A program made the translations under genes and the position numbers. DNA of 36,605 nt. Origin: Oscillospiraceae bacterium. Its GTDB lineage: Bacteria > Bacillota > Clostridia > Oscillospirales > Oscillospiraceae. Under the pieces are notes generated by a model. It saw nothing but the letters and a program-made list of their open reading frames with translations. It ran no database searches and had not been told where the DNA came from. Shown piece by piece: positions 15,025 to 22,530 of the stretch (its first letter is position 1; each line of letters starts with the position of its first letter). The DNA lies in contig SVLO01000002.1 in NCBI GenBank assembly GCA_015067885.1, positions 1 through 36,605 of the forward strand. The letters are read 5' to 3'.

Positions 15025-15517
15025 GACAACCACCTCCGTTCCGGCGCTCCGCCTTGCGGCGGCTTGCTCGCTTCGCTTTCCAATCCGGTTGTCTTATTTT
15101 ATACCATTTACGCACATAATGAAAGCTGTTTTTTGCAAAAATTTTGATTTTTTTCAGCAGGAAAAAGACCCATTTCATAGGCAGAACCACCAAACGGACC
15201 AAAAACTCCACCACATCTGCCCCGCGGTAGGCTAGATCCAGCACCGGTGGGCTGAGCAGGCAGAAGTAGATCCCCCCACCCACCAGCAGCCCCGCCGCGC
15301 CGTACAGCCGCACCCAGCCGCCCCACGCCTCCAGCGACCAGGCAAACAGGGCCAGGGTCAATCCCACCCAAAACAGCAGGTCCAGCACCGCACCCAACCC
15401 CCGCACACGAATTCGCACCCGCAGTACCCGGATAAGGTCGTAGGCCACCCCCGCAGCCGCCCCCAGCAGCAGGGATTGAGCCATGGCTCTGCCCTGCTGG
15501 GCAATACTGATCTCCAT
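14801..15517 (-). CDS. yabQ: Spore cortex biosynthesis protein YabQ (with overlapping C-terminal extension)
   Basis: Integral membrane protein required for spore cortex formation, acting in the mother cell membrane around the forespore. The N-terminus ISIAQQGRAMAQSLLLGAAAGVAYDLIRVLR is the YabQ family block, followed by three hydrophobic segments (about 38-58, 66-90, 100-120) and a basic tail WKAKRASRRKAERRNGGG near residue 163. The homology ends there. The remaining 75 codons overlap divIC in another frame and give a Gly/Arg/Ala-rich sequence that looks like out-of-frame translation, so the last part may not be functional or may reflect a lost stop or a sequence error. It begins one base after the yabP stop. 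Confidence 0.82.
   Translation of the reverse strand: MEISIAQQGRAMAQSLLLGAAAGVAYDLIRVLRVRIRVRGLGAVLDLLFWVGLTLALFAWSLEAWGGWVRLYGAAGLLVGGGIYFCLLSPPVLDLAYRGADVVEFLVRLVVLPMKWVFFLLKKIKIFAKNSFHYVRKWYKIRQPDWKAKRASRRKAERRNGGGCRAGEENGTFDQDRGAGPVDLHGHGIAESARSAAGLPGRGGRVGGTGGTGPAGERGPDRGPAKQRRPRRTGTGGP
15098..15103 (-). promoter_or_regulatory. Possible internal promoter for divIC inside yabQ
   Basis: TGGTATAAA on the minus strand forms an extended -10 element about 75 bases before the divIC GTG, with no good -35. DivIC is needed for vegetative division, while yabP/yabQ are sporulation genes, so an internal vegetative promoter is expected. The match alone is weak because the bases also encode yabQ. Confidence 0.3.
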
Positions 15518-15518
15518 C

Positions 15519-15806
15519 TCAGCGCAACAGGCGGCCGAAAAATCCGCCGCCGCCCCGGCCGCCCATATCCTCGTAGGTCAGGGACTCCACCTGTCCCTCC
15601 ACCCGCAACTGCCCACCGTCCAGGCTCAACTGCTCGATGTGCAGGCCGCTGCCCCGGACCACCAGCGTCCCCTGCCCGGTGACCATGGTGATGCCGCTCT
15701 CATCAAAGCTCTCCACCTCCTCCACCCCGCTGACCGTCAGCTGGCGGCGGTCCTCCAGGCTCAGGCGATGCAGACCCTCCTGCGGATACTGGCTTTCGTA
15801 TGCCAT
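15519..15806 (-). CDS. yabP: Spore coat/cortex protein YabP (YabP/YqfC family)
   Basis: 95-residue YabP-family protein needed for sporulation. HRLSLEDRRQLTVSGVEEVESFDESGITMVTGQGTLVVRGSGLHIEQLSLDGG contains the LTVSGVxxVxSFDE...T..G.L.I.G..LHI..L family pattern, followed by LRVEGQVESLTYE and a Gly-rich tail ending FFGRLLR. ATG 15806 is chosen with GGGAG eight bases upstream; a GTG three codons earlier is possible. It directly precedes yabQ with one base between stop and start. The sigma-E-like promoter at 15828-15856 fits mother-cell expression. Confidence 0.92.
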   Translation of the reverse strand: MAYESQYPQEGLHRLSLEDRRQLTVSGVEEVESFDESGITMVTGQGTLVVRGSGLHIEQLSLDGGQLRVEGQVESLTYEDMGGRGGGGFFGRLLR

Positions 15807-15827
15807 ATTCCTCACTCCCTTCCCTTC

Positions 15828-15856
15828 AATTTATGGGACAGGGTCTTTGAATATAC
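15828..15856 (-). promoter_or_regulatory. Candidate sigma-E promoter for yabP-yabQ
   Basis: Minus strand: GTATATT (15850-15856), 14-base spacer, CATAAATT (15828-15835). This fits the Bacillus sigma-E pattern (ATATT at -35, CATACAAT-like at -10). The predicted start lies about 15 bases before the yabP ATG, and yabP is sigma-E-controlled in B. subtilis. Confidence 0.5.
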
Positions 15857-15859
15857 CGC

Positions 15860-15888
15860 TGGACGGCAGTAGGCAAATGCGTTATAAT
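15860..15888 (+). promoter_or_regulatory. sigma-A promoter of birA
   Basis: -35 TGGACG (15860-15865), 17-base spacer, -10 TATAAT (15883-15888), about 35 bases upstream of the birA ribosome site. It diverges from the yabP promoter, whose -35 ends four bases away. Confidence 0.5.
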
Positions 15889-15930
15889 GATGATTATTCT
15901 ATCCTCTCGTTTTGAATTGGAGGTACCCCG

Positions 15931-16710
15931 ATGGTTCAGCAGATTATCGGACGGGAAGTCATACATTTGAAGCACGTTGACTCCACAAACAGCTATCTCA
16001 TGCAGCAGGCCGCCGACGGGGCCGAGGAGGGCCTTGCGGTCATCGCCCACCGGCAGACCGCCGGCCGGGGCCGCCGGGGCCGCAGTTTCCAATCCACCGA
16101 GGGGCTTGGCCTTTATATGTCCGTACTGGTGCGGCCCCACCTGCCCGCCATTGACGTGCCCGAGCTGACCGCCTGGACCGCCGTGGCCGTGTGTAACGGC
16201 ATCGAGGCCGCCTTTGGCAAGCGCCCTCAAGTCAAGTGGATCAACGATATCGTCGCCGACGGCCGTAAGCTGGGCGGCATTTTGACCGAAATGGCCCTGA
16301 ACCCCGACGGCACCCTGTCCCACGTGGTCATCGGCATCGGCATCAACGTGTATCACCGGCGCAGGGACTTCGCCCCGGAGCTGCAGGACATGGCCATCTC
16401 CATCGCCCAATGGTTGGACCGCGACCTTCACGATAAAACCCGTGAATATTTGGCCCACTGTATCCTGCGCGCTTTGGACGATATGTACTGCGTGTTCCCC
16501 ACCAACCGCAGTTCTTTTTTGAGGCGCTACCGCGATGACTGTGTGACCATCGGACAGCTCATACGGGTCATTACTCCCGACGAGTCCATCCCCGCCGTGG
16601 CGGAGGACATCGACGACCGGTTCCGCCTGCGGGTCCGTTACGACGACGGCTCCACCGCCACCCTGAACGCCGGCGAGGTATCGGTACGGGGTCTGTGGGA
16701 CTATATTTGA
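15931..16710 (+). CDS. birA: Biotin--[acetyl-CoA-carboxylase] ligase, short form
   Basis: 259-residue biotin protein ligase that activates biotin as biotinyl-AMP and attaches it to carboxylase carrier domains. The biotin/ATP loop is TAGRGRRGRSFQS (near 45-57); WINDIVADGRKLGGILTE carries the active-site Lys, and VVIGIGINVY closes the site. The C-terminal SH3-like domain ends STATLNAGEVSVRG. It lacks the N-terminal helix-turn-helix of E. coli-type BirA, so it is a group I ligase and not a DNA-binding repressor. GGAGG lies six bases before the ATG. Confidence 0.94.
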   Translation: MVQQIIGREVIHLKHVDSTNSYLMQQAADGAEEGLAVIAHRQTAGRGRRGRSFQSTEGLGLYMSVLVRPHLPAIDVPELTAWTAVAVCNGIEAAFGKRPQVKWINDIVADGRKLGGILTEMALNPDGTLSHVVIGIGINVYHRRRDFAPELQDMAISIAQWLDRDLHDKTREYLAHCILRALDDMYCVFPTNRSSFLRRYRDDCVTIGQLIRVITPDESIPAVAEDIDDRFRLRVRYDDGSTATLNAGEVSVRGLWDYI

Positions 16711-16773
16711 CCGCTTTGGAACTTCCACCCATTTCAGCAGGCAAATCCTTCCGCTTTTTTCCGTTCTTACCGC

Positions 16774-16802
16774 TTGCCAGAGGCGCATTTTTGTTATAAA
16801 AT
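16774..16802 (+). promoter_or_regulatory. sigma-A promoter of pgeF-purL
   Basis: -35 TTGCCA (16774-16779), 17-base spacer, -10 TAAAAT (16797-16802). Transcription would start near 16809, about 32 bases before the TTG start of pgeF. Confidence 0.58.
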
Positions 16803-16840
16803 AGGGGTTGACTTTATTCCGTGTGTTGGGAGGGTGTGTG

Positions 16841-17659
16841 TTGTCCGTTATTTTGAATGAAAACCACCCCGTCCCCTACCTGTCCAGCACCCTGCTGACC
16901 GGGGCAGGCGGTATCGCCCACGGATTTTCCACCCGCCTGGGCGGCGTCAGCCGGGCGCCCTTTGACAGTTTGGACCTGGGCTATAACCGGGGGGACGACC
17001 CCACCTGTGTGGTGGAAAACTACCGCCGGTTCTGCGCCGCCATCGGCGCCGACCACACCCGGGTAGTCAAAAGCCGTCAGATCCACACCGATCATATCCG
17101 CGTCGTCACAAAGGCGGATTTGGGCGTGGGCCTGTGCGCCCCCGCCCCCTACGAGGCGGACGGCCTTATCACCAACGTTCCCGGCCTGTGCCTGACGGTA
17201 TTCACCGCTGACTGCGTGCCGGTACTGCTCTGCGACCCCGTGGCCCAGTGCGTGGCCGCCGTCCACTCGGGCTGGCGCTCCACCGCCATGGCCATCGTGC
17301 CAAAGGCTGTGGCGCTTATGGCCAGCCGCTTCGGCTGCCTGCCGGGCAACATCCTTGCCGCCATCGGCCCGGCCATCGGCGGCTGCTGTTTCCAGACCCA
17401 AAAAGAGGTCCCCGATGCCATGCTGGCCACTTACGGCGATATGGCCGCGCCCTTTATCCGACCCGACGGCCCGGACCACTTCCGGGTGGATCTGCGGAGC
17501 ATCATCGCCCAAAGCCTGCGCCGGGCGGGGCTGTCCGACGACCACATCGACGTATCCGACCACTGCACCGCCTGCCGTCCCGACCTCTACTGGTCCCACC
17601 GGCTGGTCGGCAACGCCCGGGGCAGCATGGCCGCTATGATACAGCTTCTTTCCGAGTAA
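16841..17659 (+). CDS. pgeF: Peptidoglycan editing factor PgeF (laccase-domain, YlmD/YfiH family)
   Basis: 272-residue member of the multicopper-oxidase-like/YfiH family; in E. coli the homologue removes mis-incorporated L-Ser from peptidoglycan precursors, and other homologues act on purine nucleosides. Motifs: HGFSTRLGGVS, VVKSRQIHTDHI, TADCVPVLLCDP, AAVHSGWRST and IGPAIGGCCFQ, with the metal-site His/Cys/His residues in place. The TTG at 16841 is chosen because GGGAGGG lies six bases upstream; an in-frame TTG at 16808 falls at the predicted transcription start. The purL gene follows 34 bases later. Purine-nucleoside activity in this family makes the pairing with purL notable. Confidence 0.9.
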   Translation: MSVILNENHPVPYLSSTLLTGAGGIAHGFSTRLGGVSRAPFDSLDLGYNRGDDPTCVVENYRRFCAAIGADHTRVVKSRQIHTDHIRVVTKADLGVGLCAPAPYEADGLITNVPGLCLTVFTADCVPVLLCDPVAQCVAAVHSGWRSTAMAIVPKAVALMASRFGCLPGNILAAIGPAIGGCCFQTQKEVPDAMLATYGDMAAPFIRPDGPDHFRVDLRSIIAQSLRRAGLSDDHIDVSDHCTACRPDLYWSHRLVGNARGSMAAMIQLLSE

Positions 17660-17693
17660 ACAAACAGATTTAGAGATATATGGAGGAATGGAC

Positions 17694-20600
17694 ATGAGTG
17701 TTTTTCGCTGCTACTCCCAAAAGCGCCCCGGCTTCGACGTAGAGGCTCAGGGTCTGTGCCGTCAGCTGCGCGAGCAGTTGGGTGTCACCGCCCTGAAGCG
17801 GGTGGACATCCTCAACCGCTATGATGCCGACCACATTGACCCCGCCGTGTACGAGCAGGCCAAGGGCATCGTGTTCTCCGAGCCTCAGGTGGACAGCGTC
17901 TATGACGAGCAGTTCCCCATCCCCACCGCCCCCCACACTCTGCTGGCGGTGGAGGCGCTGCCCGGTCAGTTTGACCAGCGGGCCGACTCCTGCGCCCAGT
18001 GCATCCAGCTCATGGCCGGTGTGGACCGCCCCCTGATCGCCTTCGCCCGTGTCTACGTGCTGGAGGGTGAGCTGTCCGGGGCCGATATGGACAAGATCCG
18101 CGGCTACCTCATCAACCCCGTGGAGTGCCGCGAGGCGTCCATGGACAAGCCCGAAACCCTGGAGCGCACCTACGACATCCCCTCCTCCGTTGCCACCGTG
18201 GACGGTTTCATCGCCATGGACGAGGCGGCCCTGTCCGCCCTGCTGGACAAGCTGGGCCTTGCCATGGACCTGGACGATCTGAAATTCCTGCAGGCCTACT
18301 TCCGTGACGAGGAGAAGCGCGACCCCACCATTACCGAGGTGCGCCTGGTGGACACCTACTGGTCCGACCACTGCCGTCACACCACCTTCTCCACCCACAT
18401 CGACAGCGTGGACATCGCCGATGCCGACGTAAAGGCCGCCTACGAGCGGTACCTTGCCGCCCGGGTAGAGGTCTACGGCCAGGAGAAGGCCGCCAAGCGG
18501 CCCCAGACCCTGATGGATCTTGCCACCATCGGCGGCAAGACCCTGAAAAAGCGCGGTCTGCTGCCCGAGCTGGACGAGAGTGAGGAGATCAACGCCTGCT
18601 CCATCCGTGTCCCCACCACCGTGGACGGCAAGGAGCAGGACTGGCTGCTCATGTTCAAGAACGAGACCCACAACCACCCCACGGAGATCGAGCCTTTCGG
18701 CGGCGCCGCCACCTGTATCGGCGGCTGCATCCGTGACCCCCTGTCCGGCCGTGTCTACGTGCATCAGGCCATGCGCGTCACTGGCGGCGGCGACCCCCGC
18801 GTCCCCTTTGACAAGACCACTCCCGGCAAGCTGCCCCAGCGCAAGCTGGCCACCACCGCAGCCGCCGGTTACTCCTCCTACGGCAACCAGATCGGCCTTG
18901 CCACCGGTCACGTGGCCGAGGTCTACCACGACGGCTTCATCGCCAAGCGTCTGGAGTGCGGCGCCGTTGTGGGTGCCGCCCCCGCTGAAAATGTCCGCCG
19001 CGAGCGACCCGCCCCCGGCGACGTCATCGTGCTGCTGGGCGGCCGCACCGGCCGCGACGGCATTGGCGGTGCCACCGGCTCCTCCAAGAGCCACAACATG
19101 AAGTCCCTGACCACCATGGCCTCCGAGGTGCAGAAGGGCAACGCTCCCGAGGAGCGTAAGATCCAGCGTCTGTTCCGCAACGGCGAGGTCACCCGGCTTA
19201 TCAAGCGCTGCAACGACTTCGGCGCCGGCGGCGTGTCCGTGGCCATCGGCGAGCTGGCCGACGGCCTGACCATCGATCTGGACGCCGTGCGCAAGAAGTA
19301 CGACGGTCTGGACGGCACCGAGCTTGCCATCTCCGAGTCCCAGGAGCGCATGGCCGTGGTGGTGGCTCCCGAGGATGTCGACAAATTCATCGCCGCTGCC
19401 GAGGCCGAAAATTTGGAGGCCTACCGCGTGGCCGTGGTCACCGAGTCCCCCCGTATGGTCATGCACTGGAAGGGCGCCAAGATCGCCGACCTGTCCCGTG
19501 AATTCCTGAACACCAACGGCGCCGTCAAGCACGCCGCCGTGGCCGTGTCCGCCAAGGACCGCGCTCCCATGACCGCCCCCCGCTTTGCTGATCTGCGCGA
19601 GATGGCTTCCAGCCTCAAGTGCGCCAGCCGCCGTGGCTTGACCGAGCGGTTTGACGGCTCCATCGGCGCCGGCTCCGTGCTGATGCCCTTCGGCGGCGCC
19701 ACCCAAACCACCCCTGCCCAGGCTATGGCCGCCCTGTTCCCCGTCCTGCCCGGTCAGGAGACCGATCAGGCCAGCATCATGTCCTGGGGCTTCGACCCCG
19801 AGCTGACCAGCGTGGACCCCTACGCCGGCGCCCGGGCCAGCGTCTACACCTCCATGGCCAAGCTGGTGGCCGCCGGCGGCGACTACCGCAAGGCCTACCT
19901 GACCTTCCAGGAGTTCTTTGAGAAGCTGCGCAACGAACCCCAGCGCTGGGGCAAGCCCTTCTCCGCCCTGCTGGGCGCCCTGGATGCCCAGCTGGAGCTG
20001 GGTGCCGCCGCCATCGGCGGTAAGGACTCCATGTCCGGTTCCTTCCTGGACATGGACGTGCCTCCCACCCTCATTTCCTTCGCCATCGCCCCCGTCAAGG
20101 CGGGCAAGGTCCTCTCCCCCGAGTTCAAGAAGGCGGGCCACAGCGTCTACCTCTTTAACACCGCCGACAGTAAGACCGCCTGGGAGTGCTTCCACGAGCT
20201 GCACACCGCCGGTAAGGTCAAGGCCGCCTGGGCGGTGGAGAACGGCGTGGCCGAGGCCGTGATGAATATGTCCTTCGGCAACCGCATCGGCTTCCAGGCC
20301 GGCCTGGAGGATATCGAATGGTACGCCGCCTGCCCCGGCGCCATCGTGGCCGAGGTCACTGAGGAGGTCACCTGCGGCTGCGCCAAGCGCATCGGCGAAA
20401 CCACCGAGGCTCCCTTCATCGCCCTGCCCGGCGAGGCCGTTTCCATCGAGGAGCTGCTGAAGCTCAACGAGGACGTGCTGGAGGGCGTGTACGCCACCCG
20501 GGCCGGCGAGGTTGAGGCCGTTGCCGCCCCCGCCTGCGACCAGCGCGCCCCCATGGTGGCCAAGAGCCGCATTGCCCGCCCCAAGGCGGTCATCCCCGTC

Positions 20601-21374
20601 TTCCCCGGCACCAACTGCGAGTACGACACTGCCCGGGCCTGCGAGCGGGCGGGTATCCAGCCCGAGATCGTGGTGGTGCGCAACCTGACCACCGATTTCC
20701 TGGCCCAGTCTGCCAAGGCGCTGGAGTCCGCCATCCGTTCCGCCCAGATGGTGGTGCTGCCCGGCGGCTTCTCCGGCGGCGACGAGCCGGAGGGTTCCGG
20801 CAAGTTCATTGCTTCCTTCCTGCGCTCCCCCGCCCTGAGCGACGCCATTATGGACCTGCTGAAAAACCGGGACGGCCTGATGCTGGGTATCTGCAACGGC
20901 TTCCAGGCGCTGGTCAAGCTGGGTCTTGTCCCCTTCGGCGAGATCTGCCCCATGGACGACACCTGCCCCACCCTGACCTACAACCTCATCGGCCGCCATC
21001 AGAGCCGCTATGTCACCACCCGGGTGGCCAGCGTTCAGTCCCCCTGGATGCTCAAGAGCAACGTGGGCGACCTGCACACCATTCCCATCTCCCACGGCGA
21101 GGGCCGCTTCGTCGGTCCCAAGGAGGTCATTGACCGCCTGATCGCCAACGGCCAGGTAGCCACCCAGTACGTGGACGCGGCGGGCAACCCCTCCATGGAC
21201 ATCGCCCACAACCCCAACGGCTCCATGCAGGCTATCGAGGGTATCTTCTCCCCCGACGGCCGGGTCTTCGGCAAGATGGGCCATTTGGAGCGCCGGGGCA
21301 ACTTCGTCGGCGTGAACATCCCCGGCAACAAGCACCAGCCCCTGTTCGAGTCCGGCGCCGAGTATTTCAAGTGA
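17694..21374 (+). CDS. purL: Phosphoribosylformylglycinamidine synthase, single-chain PurL
   Basis: 1226-residue enzyme of de novo purine synthesis that turns FGAR, glutamine and ATP into FGAM. It combines a PurS-like N-terminal region, two AIRS-type halves and a C-terminal class I glutaminase. Landmarks: TYWSDHCRHTTFSTH near residue 220, FKNETHNHPTEIEPFGGAA near 321, GGKDSMSGS in the second half, and the glutaminase starting at VIPVFPGTNCEYDTARA. The nucleophile is Cys1067 in GICNGFQAL and the His/Glu pair is GHLE (His1197, Glu1199). The start at 17694 is preferred over ATG 17688 because GGAGG sits seven bases before it. Many Firmicutes split this enzyme into PurS, PurQ and PurL; this is the large form known from some Clostridia. 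Confidence 0.97.
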   Translation: MSVFRCYSQKRPGFDVEAQGLCRQLREQLGVTALKRVDILNRYDADHIDPAVYEQAKGIVFSEPQVDSVYDEQFPIPTAPHTLLAVEALPGQFDQRADSCAQCIQLMAGVDRPLIAFARVYVLEGELSGADMDKIRGYLINPVECREASMDKPETLERTYDIPSSVATVDGFIAMDEAALSALLDKLGLAMDLDDLKFLQAYFRDEEKRDPTITEVRLVDTYWSDHCRHTTFSTHIDSVDIADADVKAAYERYLAARVEVYGQEKAAKRPQTLMDLATIGGKTLKKRGLLPELDESEEINACSIRVPTTVDGKEQDWLLMFKNETHNHPTEIEPFGGAATCIGGCIRDPLSGRVYVHQAMRVTGGGDPRVPFDKTTPGKLPQRKLATTAAAGYSSYGNQIGLATGHVAEVYHDGFIAKRLECGAVVGAAPAENVRRERPAPGDVIVLLGGRTGRDGIGGATGSSKSHNMKSLTTMASEVQKGNAPEERKIQRLFRNGEVTRLIKRCNDFGAGGVSVAIGELADGLTIDLDAVRKKYDGLDGTELAISESQERMAVVVAPEDVDKFIAAAEAENLEAYRVAVVTESPRMVMHWKGAKIADLSREFLNTNGAVKHAAVAVSAKDRAPMTAPRFADLREMASSLKCASRRGLTERFDGSIGAGSVLMPFGGATQTTPAQAMAALFPVLPGQETDQASIMSWGFDPELTSVDPYAGARASVYTSMAKLVAAGGDYRKAYLTFQEFFEKLRNEPQRWGKPFSALLGALDAQLELGAAAIGGKDSMSGSFLDMDVPPTLISFAIAPVKAGKVLSPEFKKAGHSVYLFNTADSKTAWECFHELHTAGKVKAAWAVENGVAEAVMNMSFGNRIGFQAGLEDIEWYAACPGAIVAEVTEEVTCGCAKRIGETTEAPFIALPGEAVSIEELLKLNEDVLEGVYATRAGEVEAVAAPACDQRAPMVAKSRIARPKAVIPVFPGTNCEYDTARACERAGIQPEIVVVRNLTTDFLAQSAKALESAIRSAQMVVLPGGFSGGDEPEGSGKFIASFLRSPALSDAIMDLLKNRDGLMLGICNGFQALVKLGLVPFGEICPMDDTCPTLTYNLIGRHQSRYVTTRVASVQSPWMLKSNVGDLHTIPISHGEGRFVGPKEVIDRLIANGQVATQYVDAAGNPSMDIAHNPNGSMQAIEGIFSPDGRVFGKMGHLERRGNFVGVNIPGNKHQPLFESGAEYFK

Positions 21375-21384
21375 TCTGCACGAC

Positions 21385-21418
21385 AAAACCCCGGTTCCTT
21401 ACGGACCCGGGGTTTTTC
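21385..21418. terminator. Bidirectional terminator between purL and greA
   Basis: Stem AAAACCCCGG (21385-21394) / CCGGGGTTTT (21407-21416), with further partial pairing in the loop. It ends in TTTTTCTTTTG on the plus strand and in a T run on the minus strand, serving both convergent genes. Confidence 0.9.
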
Positions 21419-21424
21419 TTTTGT

Positions 21425-21928
21425 TCAGAATGGATTGATGGGAATATCGGGGTCGTCCTGTCCCTTTCGGATGGCACGGATGACCACGAAGTAGCCGTAG
21501 CTGTCGTTGACCTGCACCCACACCCGGTCCCCCACCTTCTTGCCCAGCACCGCCGCGCCGAAGGGGGAGCGGTTGCTGATGCGGTTTTGCAGGGGGTCCT
21601 GACGGACGGTGGTGACCATCTGATAGACCACCTCTTCCTCGTCCTCCTCCAGGTACACGGTGACAAAGTCGTACAGACCCACCACGTCGGGGGCGGCGTT
21701 GCCCTCCACCACCCGGGCGGTTTTGATCATGTTCTCCAGGTAACGGATGCGGCTTTCGTTCTTGTTTTTCTCCCGCTTGGCGGCCTTGTACTCGAAATTC
21801 TCGCTCAGGTCGCCGAAGGCCCGGGCGGTCTTGACCTCCTCCAGCAGCAGGGGGCGCAGACGGATGCGTCGGTCGTCCAGCTCCTTCTGCATCAGGTCCA
21901 GGTCGCCCTGTGTCAGTTCGTTATGCAT
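21425..21928 (-). CDS. greA: Transcription elongation factor GreA/GreB family
   Basis: 167-residue Gre factor that rescues backtracked RNA polymerase by stimulating transcript cleavage. The N-terminal coiled coil contains ARAFGDLSENFEYKAAKREK (near 35-54), the acidic tip signature of the family; the C-terminal FKBP-like domain has SPFGAAVLGKKVGDRV. The ATG shares one base with the stop of the upstream LUD gene (TGATG). The N-terminal coil is intact, but the C-terminal domain is followed by an extra tail DDPDIPINPF, so it may be a second GreA-like copy rather than the housekeeping one (inference). Confidence 0.92.
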   Translation of the reverse strand: MHNELTQGDLDLMQKELDDRRIRLRPLLLEEVKTARAFGDLSENFEYKAAKREKNKNESRIRYLENMIKTARVVEGNAAPDVVGLYDFVTVYLEEDEEEVVYQMVTTVRQDPLQNRISNRSPFGAAVLGKKVGDRVWVQVNDSYGYFVVIRAIRKGQDDPDIPINPF

Positions 21929-22518
21929 CAGAGTCCCAGCTCCTCATCCACCAGCACGATCTCGTACCGGGAACCCTTGGGTACGCTCCAGAACACGGTC
22001 AGGGCGCGGCAGATACGGTCGGGGCTTTTGCAGTTGTAGCACTTGATGTCCTCGCCTTTGGCGCAGGGGGTGTCCTTATTCAAACGGCGGGCGTTCAGGG
22101 GGCCGGCCACGTTCCGGGCCCGCCACAGGGCGGACTCGTAATCGGGGGCCACCTTGTTGCTGCCGATGACCAGATAGACCGTTTCGTGGCCGAACAGGGT
22201 GCCGGCCACCCGGTTGCAGGTGCCGTCGATGTTGATAAGCTCCCCGGTCTCCGCCGCGCCATTGACGGAGGAGAGGTAGACCTCGCAGCACTGGGCGTCC
22301 ATGGGGTCCGCCTCACGCCAGTGCCAAATGACCTTGTTGTGGGTGTCCAGCTTCTCGCACAGGCCCATCTGTTTCAGGGTCAGGGAGCCGCCAAAGGCCA
22401 CGGTCTTGCCGTCGATCTTGCTGTCCAAATAGTCGGCGGCCTCCGCCCCGGTGGCGAAGTGGGCCACTTCATAGCCCAAATCCTGTAAATTCTGTTTCAG
22501 CAACTGCATATTTGCCAT
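21928..22518 (-). CDS. LUD domain (DUF162, LutC/YkgG-like) protein
   Basis: 196-residue LUD-family protein. The family opens with LKQNLQDLGYEVAHFATGAEAADYL, then TVAFGGSLTLKQMGL (a GGS-x-T block), VYLSSVNGAAETGELINIDGTCNRVAG (SxNAxTxxGxxVxxDGxGNRVA-like), HETVYLVIGSNKV, and a Cys cluster KCYNCKSPDRICRA near the C-terminus. LutC-like members work with Fe-S proteins LutA/LutB in lactate oxidation, but neither partner is here. The CxxC-x6-C motif is typical of the stand-alone clostridial form, whose role is unknown. It lies between a topoisomerase gene (12 bases upstream) and greA (overlapping stop), probably in one transcript. Confidence 0.88.
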   Translation of the reverse strand: MANMQLLKQNLQDLGYEVAHFATGAEAADYLDSKIDGKTVAFGGSLTLKQMGLCEKLDTHNKVIWHWREADPMDAQCCEVYLSSVNGAAETGELINIDGTCNRVAGTLFGHETVYLVIGSNKVAPDYESALWRARNVAGPLNARRLNKDTPCAKGEDIKCYNCKSPDRICRALTVFWSVPKGSRYEIVLVDEELGL

Positions 22519-22530
22519 ACTAAATTCTCC

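Noticed and set aside
17670..21386. Open frame of more than 1200 codons on the minus strand opposite purL
   Set aside because: It mirrors purL exactly, has a Gly/His/Val/Leu-rich composition typical of the reverse of GC-rich genes, and shows no family motif. PurL on the plus strand has all catalytic motifs.
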